The notes beneath the pieces are model-generated. The model saw only the letters and a program-made list of their open reading frames with translations. It did not search any database and was not told the origin of the DNA. From Rossellomorea aquimaris (GTDB lineage: Bacteria > Bacillota > Bacilli > Bacillales > Bacillaceae_B), in the NCBI RefSeq assembly GCF_020171925.1, contig NZ_JAIVAR010000003.1:124001-188000 (forward strand): a stretch of 64,000 bases of DNA. The letters run 5' to 3'. How positions within the stretch are numbered: position 1 is the stretch's first letter; each line of letters begins with the position of its first letter. The position numbers and the translations under genes were made by a program. This document shows positions 52,056 to 61,069 of this stretch, piece after piece.

Positions 52056-53687
52056 CTATTTTATTTCTGCCCACTTATAGGAATGCTCCGCTCCGAAATT
52101 ATGTCTCAGAATCCCATTTACATACTCTTTTTGTAAAAATGCCCTTCCATCCTGGAACATCGGACTGATCGCCTGATCTTCAAGGATGATCTTTTCAGCT
52201 TCCAACAGCGCATCCCACCTTGCTTCAGGATCCGTCAGCAGGCTGGACTTCCCTGCTTCAATCAATCGATCGAGTTCCGGGTTGGAATAAGCCATCTGAT
52301 TATGAGGACCATCCGTCACAAACATGTCGACAAACGTCATTGGATCTGGATAATCCGGCCCCCACCCTGCATAAGCAAAGTCGTAATCCCCTGCAGATTC
52401 GAGCGCAAGCTTTTGCTTGAACGGTTGTTGCGAAATGGAGATGGTCAGTCCTTTCAGGTTTTTCTCTAGCTCTTCCTTGAGGAATTCACCTGTTTTTCTT
52501 GAATTATCGCCATCATAGTTTAATAGCTCTAACTCCACTGATTCTTTCCCTAGCTCTTTCAACGCTGTCTCCCATAGTTCCGCTGCTTTTTCTGGGTTGT
52601 ATTCCCCTAGCTGCCCATTCTGTTCACGATAATCCTGACCATCGGGACTTGTAACGAAATCTCCTGGAACAAGGAACCACGCCGGAATCGAACCGTCATT
52701 CAACAGAATGTCGACATGCGATTGCTTATCCCACGCCATATCGATTGCTTTTCGGGCATTTTTATTGGCGAGCACTTCATTCTTCTGATTCAGGCGGAGA
52801 AAATAGACCGAAGTGCGTCCTCTCGTTTGAAAGTTTTTATCATCCTTGTATTTGTCAACGAACTCAGCAGTGAGGCCCGTCACATCAGCGGCCCCTGTTT
52901 CATAGAGGTTCACCCGCGTCGCCGCATCCTTCACAATATTGAAATTGATTTCATCCAATTTCACTGCCGATTCATCCCAATACGAATCATTCTTTTTCAA
53001 CTGAAAACTTTCTTCATGCTTCCATTCCGACAGGACGAATGGGCCGTTGTAAATCGTTGTATCAGCTTCTAGGCCAAACTGATCACCCTGTGAAGTGATA
53101 TAGGACTCTTTCTGAGGATAAAACGTTGCGAAAGTGAGGAGTCCTTTAAAATACGGGACTGTCTTTTCAAGTTGTACTTCTAGCGTCTTGTCATCCAGCG
53201 CTTTTACGCCCAATTGATCCGGTGGCAATTCACCAGCATTCACTTTGGCTGCATTCTTGATATCATACATGATGTAAGCATATTCGGCACCGGTATCCGG
53301 ATTCAGCGCCCGCTTCCATGCATACTCGAAATCCCCCGCTGTCACCGGATCTCCATTCGACCATTTCGCATCGCGTAGTTTGAACGTATACGTTGTACCA
53401 TCTTCTGAAATGGCAGGTTCCTCTGCCGCCATCCCAAGCACGGGTTCATCATTTTCACTCAAGCGGTACAACCCTTCATAAATATTATTCATCACATCGA
53501 ATGAAACAGAATCCGTAGCAAGAGACGAATCCAATGAAGGGATTTCAGACGTCTCGATTAAGTTAAGGACCTGGGCCCTTTCTTCGGATTGACCGGGATT
53601 CTCCCCATTATCCGTTTTGTCGCTGCATGCTCCAAGAAATGAAGCGAGCACAAGCAGCAAAGCAAGAAATGTTGCTTTTGCCTTCAT
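52056..53687 (-). CDS. Oligopeptide-binding lipoprotein (OppA/DppE type), orphan
   Basis: A 543-residue SBP_bac_5 lipoprotein. Lipobox LGACSDK near residues 18-24; family phrases PSLDSSLATD, YEGLYRL, YTFKLRDAKWSNGDPVTAGDFEYAWKRAL and YAGWGPDYPDPMTF are clear. It captures peptides outside the membrane for an ABC importer. No permease or ATPase gene is adjacent, so it must share a transporter encoded elsewhere. ATG behind AAAAGGGGTG. Confidence 0.9.
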   Translation of the reverse strand: MKAKATFLALLLVLASFLGACSDKTDNGENPGQSEERAQVLNLIETSEIPSLDSSLATDSVSFDVMNNIYEGLYRLSENDEPVLGMAAEEPAISEDGTTYTFKLRDAKWSNGDPVTAGDFEYAWKRALNPDTGAEYAYIMYDIKNAAKVNAGELPPDQLGVKALDDKTLEVQLEKTVPYFKGLLTFATFYPQKESYITSQGDQFGLEADTTIYNGPFVLSEWKHEESFQLKKNDSYWDESAVKLDEINFNIVKDAATRVNLYETGAADVTGLTAEFVDKYKDDKNFQTRGRTSVYFLRLNQKNEVLANKNARKAIDMAWDKQSHVDILLNDGSIPAWFLVPGDFVTSPDGQDYREQNGQLGEYNPEKAAELWETALKELGKESVELELLNYDGDNSRKTGEFLKEELEKNLKGLTISISQQPFKQKLALESAGDYDFAYAGWGPDYPDPMTFVDMFVTDGPHNQMAYSNPELDRLIEAGKSSLLTDPEARWDALLEAEKIILEDQAISPMFQDGRAFLQKEYVNGILRHNFGAEHSYKWAEIK

Positions 53688-53893
53688 AAAGACACCCCTT
53701 TTCAGTTAATACAGAAGATTTCTCTTTATGGCTCTTTTCTCATGCATGGTTGATCAAAGAACTTCTCAAGTTCCTGTGTGCAGGTTCTCAGGTGCAACAA
53801 TCCATTAGAAAACAGCCTTCTATTTTTCTTCTGTACTCTTTTGACGAAGGAGTGAGTCGGAATTGTTCAAAGATAATTAATATTTTTAATATT

Positions 53894-53924
53894 ATTGTTA
53901 CAATAGACAAACTTTTGTAACAAT
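53894..53924. promoter_or_regulatory. Perfect inverted repeat in the 320 bp gap before the peptide-binding gene
   Basis: ATTGTTACAA and TTGTAACAAT, ten-base perfect arms eleven bases apart. It lies about 210 bp upstream of the peptide-binding gene and 90 bp beyond the sigma-factor stop. No T run follows, so an operator is more likely than a terminator. The rest of 53688-54009 is A/T-rich with no gene. Confidence 0.45.
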
Positions 53925-54009
53925 AGGAACAAAAAAATTTGCAACAGTTTCATTGAATTCACCCTGCCATCTTGGCTGTACTTTTCGAGTAGTATTATGT
54001 AGCGAAGGC

Positions 54010-54558
54010 TCAATATCGGTTCAGATCAGCTTCCAGTTCACATCGTAATGCTTCCCTGGCTCTCCTCAACCTGGTCCGAGTGGTATTTTCATTGATTTGG
54101 AGAGAGGTTGCGATTTGATGGATGGTCAGTTCTTCGAAATAATATAATTGGATGATCTCACTGTATTTTGCAGGCAGCGTTGTGACCACCCTTTTCAACC
54201 ACTGTCTTTCATCTTCCTCCAGTAATTGATTTAGTACACTCTCTGGGTGGGACGTACGCTCCATCAAAGTATCATCACAAATAATATTCCGGACCGTATA
54301 ACTGCGCAAGTGATCCTTACATACATTTGCGGTGATTGAATAGATCCAAGTACTTATCGAAGCATCTCCCCTGAAGGTTCCGATGTTCTTATAACACTTA
54401 AGAAATACCTCTTGGGTGATGTCTTCAGACGTTCTATGGTCCTTCACATAAGAAAATGCCAACTTCATCACCTTCGGCCGCATCTCATCAAAAAAACGTT
54501 CATAAAATTCATCTAACCCGTTTTGATCATAAAGTGGGACTTTCCTACTTTCGCTCAT
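54010..54558 (-). CDS. ECF-type RNA polymerase sigma factor, no anti-sigma gene adjacent
   Basis: A 182-residue sigma-70 family protein with region 2 at about 20-90 (VMKLAFSYVKDHRTSEDITQEVFLKCY, FRGDASISTWIYSITANVCKD) and region 4 at about 120-175 (LPAKYSEIIQLYYFEELTIHQIA, NENTTRTRLRRAREAL). It resembles SigV/SigW-class envelope-stress factors. Such genes nearly always precede an anti-sigma gene; here a palindrome and then a gap and the peptide-binding gene follow. ATG at 54556-54558 behind AGGTGAT. Confidence 0.88.
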   Translation of the reverse strand: MSESRKVPLYDQNGLDEFYERFFDEMRPKVMKLAFSYVKDHRTSEDITQEVFLKCYKNIGTFRGDASISTWIYSITANVCKDHLRSYTVRNIICDDTLMERTSHPESVLNQLLEEDERQWLKRVVTTLPAKYSEIIQLYYFEELTIHQIATSLQINENTTRTRLRRAREALRCELEADLNRY

Positions 54559-54688
54559 TCCCAATCACCTGATTTCCCGAAAGATGGTATACATTTTATT
54601 CCATATTCGTTCATTACTCTCCTGCCCCCTTCCATCAATGTATGTAAAAAAACTCATCCGAATGTTGTATTTTTTTCCAACCAAAGAA

Positions 54689-54740
54689 AAGGTACGTCCC
54701 TCATCGCGTTAACGGATTAACGCATCGAGGGACGTACCTT
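54689..54740. repeat. Dispersed palindromic repeat, copy 9
   Basis: AAGGTACGTCCCTC and GAGGGACGTACCTT pair; interior ATCGCGTTAACGGATTAACGCATC. It lies six bases after the thiE stop, upstream of the sigma gene. Confidence 0.9.
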
Positions 54741-54745
54741 CAATG

Positions 54746-55396
54746 TTATTTTAGTGCTCTTTTTAATTCTTCAGTTGCTTTCTTGACGTTTTCCGCGGCT
54801 GCAATGGCCGAGATCAAGGAGACACCATTTGCACCTGCCTGAACGACGTCACGTGCATTGACTGCGTTGATGCCGCCGATTCCTACGATTGGGATCATGA
54901 TCCCGTTCTTCCGAAAATCTTCGACGATTGCAAGTCCACTGACAGCACGGGCATCATCTTTTGAAGTAGTTGGATAGATCGGACCGAGCCCGAGATAATC
55001 GGCTCCATCCTCGATTGCTTTCTCTGCTTCCTGGATCGTATGGGTCGAGACGCCCAAGATTTTATCTCCTGCCCTCTCACGTACAAATCCCGCTGCAAGG
55101 TCCTCCTGTCCGACGTGGATACCGTCTGCGTCAAGCGAAAGCGCCAGATCCACATCATCATTGACAATGAACGGAATGCCTGCATCCTTGCATACCTTGA
55201 ATAGTTTCTCGGCAAGCTTTATTTTTTCCATTCCCTCAAGAGCCCTTGAGCCCTTTTCCCTGAATTGAAACAAGGTGATGCCCCCCTCGATTGCCTGCTG
55301 GAGGACGTACACCGGGTCCTTCACGCAATTCGTGCTTCCCATGATGAAATATAGCTCGAGGAGTTTTTCGATTTGATGCTGAGGATAGGCTGTCAT
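54746..55396 (-). CDS. thiE: Thiamine-phosphate synthase ThiE
   Basis: A 216-residue TIM-barrel enzyme joining HMP-PP and HET-P into thiamine phosphate. Key phrases are LFQFREKG near residues 38-45, FIVNDDVDLALSLDADGIHVGQ near 75-96, LGVSTHT near 113-119, YLGLGPIYPTTSKDDA near 134-149 and GIGGI near 174-178. Its ATG overlaps the thiD stop (ATGA). Third gene of thiM-thiD-thiE. Confidence 0.93.
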   Translation of the reverse strand: MTAYPQHQIEKLLELYFIMGSTNCVKDPVYVLQQAIEGGITLFQFREKGSRALEGMEKIKLAEKLFKVCKDAGIPFIVNDDVDLALSLDADGIHVGQEDLAAGFVRERAGDKILGVSTHTIQEAEKAIEDGADYLGLGPIYPTTSKDDARAVSGLAIVEDFRKNGIMIPIVGIGGINAVNARDVVQAGANGVSLISAIAAAENVKKATEELKRALK

Positions 55397-56199
55397 TTCA
55401 CTTCACCACGCTTCTGATATGCCCAATGATTCGTCGGTCCGTGACCGCCGCCGATCCCGAGTTCGTCTTCGATCGCCGCCCGGATGAACGCCTTCCCTGT
55501 TACAACCGCTTCCTTCATTGAATAGCCCTTTGCGAGCTGTGCCGTGACAGCGGCGGAGAACGTGCACCCGGTTCCATGTGTATGACGCGTGTCGATACGT
55601 GGGGAAATCAGTTCCTCGAACGCTTTTCCATCGTAAAACAAGTCGACCACTTCACTATCTTCGGCATGTCCGCCTTTGATGACGACGGAATCCGCGCCCA
55701 TGTCCACCAATCTTTCTGCAGCTTCCTTGCGTTCATCCAACGTTTCGATCTTTTTCCCTGTCAACACTTCGGCTTCGGGGATATTAGGGGTGATTACGGC
55801 TGTCAATGGGACGAGCTTTTCGATTAGTGCGCGGACTGCTTCGTCCTGCAAAAGCTTTGCCCCGCCCTTTGCAATCATGACTGGATCGACGACTACATTC
55901 TTCCACCCATAATGACGAATGCGTTCACTGACCGCTTCAATCACTTCGGATGAAAATAGCATGCCTGTCTTCAGTGCATCCGTCCCAAGGTCCTCTCCTA
56001 TCGCATCGATTTGCTTGACGATGCCTTCAGTCGTTACAGGGTATACACCGTGCACACCCAATGTATTCTGAGCTGTAACGGCCGTGATGGCAGACATTCC
56101 ATAGGCACCCAATTCCTGAAATGTTTTAAGATCCGCCTGGATGCCGGCACCGCCGCCGCTGTCCGAACCTGCAATCGTTAGTGCTTTAAATACCGTCAT
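55393..56199 (-). CDS. thiD: Hydroxymethylpyrimidine (phosphate) kinase ThiD
   Basis: A 268-residue ribokinase-fold enzyme phosphorylating HMP and HMP-P. N-terminal [22 protein letters not shown] near residues 5-26, [12 protein letters not shown] near 101-112, VVIKGGH near 172-178, and the anion-hole/catalytic [13 protein letters not shown] near 208-220. Starts 15 bp after thiM. Confidence 0.93.
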   Translation of the reverse strand: MTVFKALTIAGSDSGGGAGIQADLKTFQELGAYGMSAITAVTAQNTLGVHGVYPVTTEGIVKQIDAIGEDLGTDALKTGMLFSSEVIEAVSERIRHYGWKNVVVDPVMIAKGGAKLLQDEAVRALIEKLVPLTAVITPNIPEAEVLTGKKIETLDERKEAAERLVDMGADSVVIKGGHAEDSEVVDLFYDGKAFEELISPRIDTRHTHGTGCTFSAAVTAQLAKGYSMKEAVVTGKAFIRAAIEDELGIGGGHGPTNHWAYQKRGEVK

Positions 56200-56213
56200 G
56201 TTGAATCCCGCCT

Positions 56214-57014
56214 TTATTCGTTGATGGTTTCTAATTTAGCAAATGACTCGTCTTCTTCTTTGATCTTTGACAGCTGATTCAGAAATTCCACCTGGAAGCT
56301 TCCTGGCCCTTTATCCACCGTAAGCCTTGCCGCTTTCTCCGCAGCGATTCCATAAATGGAAACAGCTGTGACCGCAGCCTTCACATGATCTCGTTCAATC
56401 GCTGCAAACGCACCGATCACCGATGATAACAGGCAGCCGGTACCAGTCACTTTCGTTAAAATCGGATGACCATTCGCCACTCTGTACGTCGTCTTCCCGT
56501 CTGAAATGACATCTTGTTCACCTGTGATGACGACTGTGATTCCAAACTGATTTGCCACTTTCCGGGCGAGTCCAACCTTGCTGCCGCTGCCTGAACCTGC
56601 ATCGACGCCTTTTATCGTCCACGTCTCTCCGGCTACATTTGCCACTTCGGCTGCATTCCCCCTAATGATGGAAACCTTGACTTCTTTCAAGATTTTTCGA
56701 GACATGTCCGTACGGAACGTGGTTGCTCCTGCTCCGACTGGATCCAGCACCACTGGCACACCTTTTTCATTGGCCGCTTTACCGGCAATGATCATCGATT
56801 CCACCTCACCATGCGACAATGTCCCGATGTTCAGAACCAAGGCCCCTGCAATCGAAGCCATCTCCGCTACTTCTTCCTTGGCATAAGCCATGACAGGCGA
56901 CGCTCCTATAGCCAGGAGACCATTCGCTGTAAAATTAGTGACCACAACATTCGTGATATTATGTACAAGTGGATTTTCTTCTCTTAGCTTCGACACCAAC
57001 TCAAACAAAGCCAT
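56214..57014 (-). CDS. thiM: Hydroxyethylthiazole kinase ThiM
   Basis: A 266-residue thiazole kinase for salvage. [21 protein letters not shown] near residues 15-35, [13 protein letters not shown] near 90-102, IIRGNAAEV near 115-123 and [14 protein letters not shown] near 190-203 are diagnostic. First gene of thiM-thiD-thiE. The upstream 140 bp hold a palindromic repeat but nothing like a TPP riboswitch. The ATG is very near GGGAGG; a TTG two codons on is a possible start. Confidence 0.93.
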   Translation of the reverse strand: MALFELVSKLREENPLVHNITNVVVTNFTANGLLAIGASPVMAYAKEEVAEMASIAGALVLNIGTLSHGEVESMIIAGKAANEKGVPVVLDPVGAGATTFRTDMSRKILKEVKVSIIRGNAAEVANVAGETWTIKGVDAGSGSGSKVGLARKVANQFGITVVITGEQDVISDGKTTYRVANGHPILTKVTGTGCLLSSVIGAFAAIERDHVKAAVTAVSIYGIAAEKAARLTVDKGPGSFQVEFLNQLSKIKEEDESFAKLETINE

Positions 57015-57061
57015 TCCCTCCCGAAACTTTTTTCATCTCTATAGTAACACTTCTCCCATTT

Positions 57062-57117
57062 TGAAGGTACGTCCCAGCCTGCGTTAACGCGTTAACGCAA
57101 GCTGGGACGTACCTTCA
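57062..57117. repeat. Dispersed palindromic repeat, copy 10 (best-paired copy)
   Basis: TGAAGGTACGTCCCAGC pairs perfectly with GCTGGGACGTACCTTCA; the interior TGCGTTAACGCGTTAACGCA is itself palindromic, so the whole 56 bp can fold as one long hairpin. The inner arm AGC/GCT replaces the usual CTC/GAG on both sides. It lies about 50 bp upstream of the thiM start. Confidence 0.93.
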
Positions 57118-57150
57118 TAGGCGTGTTCCCAATCAGATCAAGAGGTCGTA

Positions 57151-57810
57151 TTACTCTTTCACTTTCAGCCCAAGAAGCGAGGCAAAGGAAACGGCCTGTT
57201 GTGGAGAGACGATGCACCCTTTTACATTGGCAGCTTCGACATTGATCCTTTCGAAGAAGCTGGAGCTTATGTCCACTCCGTTCAGATTCGTCACAGTGAA
57301 ATCAATATCATTCAAATCACATTGTTCGAAGGCCGTCCTCTTCATGTCGCATTCATAGAAATTAGCACTATGCATACGCGATCTTTCAAATCGCACCTTA
57401 TTTGTCATCGTCTCGATAAAACTACTCACATCCATGATGCAATTATCAAATGTGACATCCTTTAGATGGGCTTTCGAAAGGTCAAGACCGAGCAACTTGC
57501 AGTCCTTGAACGCCACCCTATGGAGAATCCCTTCATCAAACCGGGTATTCGACAGATCGCAGCCTTCAAAGATTACATCCGCTACATCCGCACGGCTAAA
57601 GGTAGAAGATAAAAGCCTAATTCCTTTAAACGATACTCTCGACAGTTCCAACTTCTCGATATTTTCACCTTCGACAAATGCATTTTTGACCTCACAATCC
57701 ATCAAGGATGGATCTTCCTCATAGTAAAGATCCTCAAACTGGGCTCTTTTCAAGTCAGTTGGTAATTTAGGGTTTTCGATTTTTATATGCTGCAACATAC
57801 TCAGCATCAT
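57151..57810 (-). CDS. Pentapeptide-repeat protein
   Basis: A 219-residue right-handed beta-helix protein. From about residue 60 to 200 every fifth residue is Leu/Phe/Ile with small residues at -2 (FSRADVADVIFEGCDLSNTRFDEG, LGLDLSKAHLKDVTFDNCIM and on). Members mimic B-form DNA (gyrase protection, Qnr/McbG type) or act as scaffolds; which applies here is unknown. Ribosome site AAAGG shared by several ATGs, so the first residues are uncertain. Confidence 0.85.
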   Translation of the reverse strand: MMLSMLQHIKIENPKLPTDLKRAQFEDLYYEEDPSLMDCEVKNAFVEGENIEKLELSRVSFKGIRLLSSTFSRADVADVIFEGCDLSNTRFDEGILHRVAFKDCKLLGLDLSKAHLKDVTFDNCIMDVSSFIETMTNKVRFERSRMHSANFYECDMKRTAFEQCDLNDIDFTVTNLNGVDISSSFFERINVEAANVKGCIVSPQQAVSFASLLGLKVKE

Positions 57811-57882
57811 CCTTTGCTTACAATATGTATTCTATCTTGTATTGTAGATAAGTAAAAAAGAGAATGTAAGACTATTAATCGA

Positions 57883-57897
57883 TAACAGAGTCTGTTA
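57883..57897. promoter_or_regulatory. Perfect palindrome in the 356 bp gap upstream of the pentapeptide gene
   Basis: TAACAGA-G-TCTGTTA, about 75 bp before the start of the pentapeptide-repeat gene: a possible operator. The rest of 57811-58106 shows no gene that I can support. Confidence 0.4.
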
Positions 57898-58106
57898 CTC
57901 CTTACCATGACCAGGTTTATATGCTATTTTTTCTAGATTATCGACTTAAAACAGGGAACGGCTTTAGAGTTTCTTATCTAGTGGAGGATGTAAATTCAGG
58001 AGCTCGGTCGCTTTAAAAGAATGGTGAATAATGTTCACTAGAGAGGCGAATAGTTTTCAATCGCCACCCGTTGGAGGTAGTAGGTTATTCGTCACATTCA
58101 AAAAAA

Positions 58107-58135
58107 AGAAGACCACTGGCCTAGTGGTCTTCTTA
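58107..58135 (-). terminator. Terminator of the lactate permease gene
   Basis: AGAAGACCACT pairs with AGTGGTCTTCT, T run following in minus orientation. Confidence 0.88.
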
Positions 58136-58166
58136 GCATTTCAAGTAGTTTGACGGAATGACAGTG

Positions 58167-59960
58167 TTACCCCTGTTTAACCTTAGGGCCGCCGATATCC
58201 TTTGGAAGCATCAACGTCGTGCGTTTATTATTGGACGCAATCACATACATGGCCGCAATCGCAATGACTGCGACAATCAATGATCCAAGGTTGAAGATCC
58301 CCTTCTGTGAGTACCAAACGATTGAGTATCCAAGTGAACCTGCGAACAGCGCATAGTAAGTAAACGGAAGAAGCGTTTTACGGATGACTGCGCCTTCCTT
58401 CCCTACAAGCCCCACCACCGCAGATGCGGCAACGACATTATGCACACAGATCATATTCCCTGCTGCACCGCCTACTGCCTGGAGTGCAACGATCCAGGTG
58501 GCATCGACGCCCATCTGGGAGCCGACATCGAATTGGAATAGCGAGAACATCATATTACTGACTGTGTTACTACCTGCGATAAAGGCCCCGATCCCTCCGA
58601 TGAAGGTAGAGAAGAACGGCCAGTAATCTCCTGCGATGGCCGCAACGCCATTCGCTAACTCAATCGGCATTTTTTCGAAACCGGCTGCACCGCCTCCCGA
58701 ATTCAGGAATACCTGCACCATCGGAACCGTGAAGATGAGTGCCGTCGATGCAGCAATCATCGTCTTGCCCGACTGTGCCCATGCCCTCTTATACGCTCCC
58801 CCGCTCATTCCATGAAGGAAGAATGTAATGATGGAGACAGCAATGAAAATCGTGCCCGGCAAATACAAGGGCTGAAAGCTTGAACTGATGTCCGTACCGA
58901 AAATATTCGGGATTGTGACCTTCCAGGATTGCATCCACCCCAGAAATGGAAGCGATTTCAATCTTGTCAATACTAAGAATAGCCCGACTAGAACATAAGG
59001 AGTCCAAGCGCGTGCCATGCTCATGCTACCGCTCTTGTGGGCAATATCCTTGATCTCAAGCTTTCCGCTCCATTCAGGGTCCCACTTGGACTTTTCCTCG
59101 AAATCCCAAGCCTCTTCCTTAGGCGGCATGAGGAACCCTTTCTTCGCAGCTGTGATGACGATGACCAAACCGACAAGACCACCGATCATGGACGGGAATT
59201 CAGGCCCGAGCACATTCGCCACAATCAAATATGGAACCGTCATGGAAAAAGCAGCAAAAAGTGCGAACTTCCACACTTTGATTCCTTCAGAGAATGATTT
59301 ATTCTTCCCGAAGAACCTTGTCATCAACGCGACAACGAACAGCGGGATGAGTGTACCCGTGATCATATGCAGCAGGGCGACCTTTGTACCGATGTCGGTG
59401 ACGAAAGCCAGCATATTGGTTGTGATGCCGTTATCTGCTGATAAACCTGTCTGCACCCCGACAAGGATTGGCGTACCAACCGCACCGAATGATACCGGGG
59501 TACTCTGGATCACCATCCCTGCAATGACGGCCGCCATCGCCGGGAATCCGAGCCCTACCAATAGAGGGACAGCCACCGCAGCTGGTGTCCCGAACCCTGC
59601 GGAACCTTCAATGAATGAACCGAACAGCCATGCGATGATGATGACTTGGATCCTCCTGTCTGCCGAAATATCCGTGAAGCCCTGGCGGATCGTCTTGATG
59701 CCTCCGCTTTCCTGCAAGGTATTCAATAACAAGATCGCCCCGAAGATGATGTACAAAAGAGTTGCAGCGACGACTACACCATTGACGGAGGCTGCCGCAA
59801 CGTTCGCTCCCGGCACTTTCCAGACAAACAAGGCTAGCCCGACTGCAACTATGTAGGAAATGGGCATTGCTTTACTTGCCGGCCACCTGAGACCAACCAG
59901 AAAAATACCGACAGCCAAGATGGGTAAAAGAGATAAGATTGCCAACACACCTGTACTCAT
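58167..59960 (-). CDS. lctP: L-lactate/glycolate permease LctP (LutP)
   Basis: A 597-residue proton symporter of the LctP family with about 13-14 membrane helices. Signature phrases include [23 protein letters not shown] near residues 115-137, [28 protein letters not shown] and [25 protein letters not shown] at 59958-59960 behind AAGGGGAAG. It is divided from an IclR gene on the same strand by a region with two matching palindromes; with the malate synthase G gene nearby, glycolate is a plausible cargo. Confidence 0.93.
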   Translation of the reverse strand: MSTGVLAILSLLPILAVGIFLVGLRWPASKAMPISYIVAVGLALFVWKVPGANVAAASVNGVVVAATLLYIIFGAILLLNTLQESGGIKTIRQGFTDISADRRIQVIIIAWLFGSFIEGSAGFGTPAAVAVPLLVGLGFPAMAAVIAGMVIQSTPVSFGAVGTPILVGVQTGLSADNGITTNMLAFVTDIGTKVALLHMITGTLIPLFVVALMTRFFGKNKSFSEGIKVWKFALFAAFSMTVPYLIVANVLGPEFPSMIGGLVGLVIVITAAKKGFLMPPKEEAWDFEEKSKWDPEWSGKLEIKDIAHKSGSMSMARAWTPYVLVGLFLVLTRLKSLPFLGWMQSWKVTIPNIFGTDISSSFQPLYLPGTIFIAVSIITFFLHGMSGGAYKRAWAQSGKTMIAASTALIFTVPMVQVFLNSGGGAAGFEKMPIELANGVAAIAGDYWPFFSTFIGGIGAFIAGSNTVSNMMFSLFQFDVGSQMGVDATWIVALQAVGGAAGNMICVHNVVAASAVVGLVGKEGAVIRKTLLPFTYYALFAGSLGYSIVWYSQKGIFNLGSLIVAVIAIAAMYVIASNNKRTTLMLPKDIGGPKVKQG

Positions 59961-60030
59961 GAAACACTTCCCCTTTCTGTTTTGTAATACCAAACAACGT
60001 TTCTCAAAAACTGCAAACTAAGCAACACTG

Positions 60031-60063
60031 TTATACAACCATCCCGTTTGTTGTTATATAACA
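60031..60063 (-). promoter_or_regulatory. Paired palindromes upstream of lctP, candidate IclR sites
   Basis: GTTATACAAC at 60031-60040 and GTTATATAAC at 60054-60063, the second perfect, start-to-start distance 23 bp. They lie 70-105 bp before the lctP start. Confidence 0.45.
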
Positions 60064-60187
60064 TTACGGAATCCTATCTAAAATTATACATACATCCCAG
60101 CTTGTTTCAATTACTTTTTAGAAAATTTATAATTTTTAATAAAATGGCTTATGTAATTTTAATCAAACCATCTCAAGCAATGAAAAA

Positions 60188-60222
60188 AAGCACTGCTTTT
60201 CCGCTAAAAAAACAGTGCCTTC
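60188..60222 (-). terminator. Terminator of the IclR gene
   Basis: GGCACTG and CAGTGC pair around an A/T-rich loop, then TTTTTTT in minus orientation. Confidence 0.7.
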
Positions 60223-60238
60223 TCTTCAATTCCTACGA

Positions 60239-61012
60239 TTAATCAGGCTGGACATGCCCAAGACGGGCAGATATCCGATTTGCAATCTGAGGGACCCTTT
60301 CCTTCAATTCTTCCATGCGCCGACCGGACATCCTCATGGTCGGCCCCGATATGCTCACCGCTGCCACGACCTTGTCAAGATGGTCGAAAATAGGGGCTGC
60401 TATACAGGTGATCCCGTACTCATTCTCTTCCAAGTCAAGGGCATAGCCATTTTGCTTCACGCCGATGAGCTCTTTGAGAAATTGATCTTTGTCGGTGATC
60501 GTTTGGTCGGTATGCATCGGCATGCCCTTTCGATCCAAAATCTCGATGACATCATTGGCAGGAAGATGGGCAAGGATCGCTTTTCCGACCGACGTACAAT
60601 GCATCGGTGCCCTCTTTCCTACCTTGGAATGCATCCGGAGCACTTCATTTCCTTCAAGCTTCTCGATATACACCACTTCACCCTGATCAAACACGACAAG
60701 ATGAATAACTTCATTTGTCTCTTCTTCAAGTTCCAATAGAAACGGCTTCGCTTCCTCCCGTAGATCGATTGATTCAAGAAGCTTCGAGCCAATCTCGAGG
60801 AATTTATAACCAAGCTTATAGCGACCGGTGGATTCGTCTTGTTCAATGAAACCATATTGGACAAGTGTCGAAAGGATCCTATACACCGAGCTTTTATTGA
60901 TATCGATTTGATTCGCAATCTCTGTCACACCCATCCCGCCTTTTTTCAAGCTGATGAGCTGGATGATATCCAGTGCCCTGCTGACGGATTTGACCATATT
61001 CTCTCGTTCCAC
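60239..61012 (-). CDS. IclR-family transcriptional regulator
   Basis: A 257-residue regulator: winged helix at about 10-70 (VSRALDIIQLIS, MGVTEIANQIDINKSSVYRIL), effector domain from 80 (YKLGYKFLEIGSKL, HCTSVGKAILAHL, GITCIAAPIFDH, AAVSISGPTMRM). IclR proteins commonly sense glyoxylate or related acids. It lies between lctP and an FAH-family gene and likely governs them. GTG at 61010-61012 is behind AGAGGTGA. Confidence 0.88.
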   Translation of the reverse strand: MERENMVKSVSRALDIIQLISLKKGGMGVTEIANQIDINKSSVYRILSTLVQYGFIEQDESTGRYKLGYKFLEIGSKLLESIDLREEAKPFLLELEEETNEVIHLVVFDQGEVVYIEKLEGNEVLRMHSKVGKRAPMHCTSVGKAILAHLPANDVIEILDRKGMPMHTDQTITDKDQFLKELIGVKQNGYALDLEENEYGITCIAAPIFDHLDKVVAAVSISGPTMRMSGRRMEELKERVPQIANRISARLGHVQPD

Positions 61013-61069
61013 AACTTTCACCTCTGACAAACTTCATATCTTCCATTATATCACAAGAGACTACGCAAC

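Noticed and set aside
57014..57150. TPP riboswitch before thiM
   Set aside because: None of the conserved thi-box blocks is visible on the minus strand.
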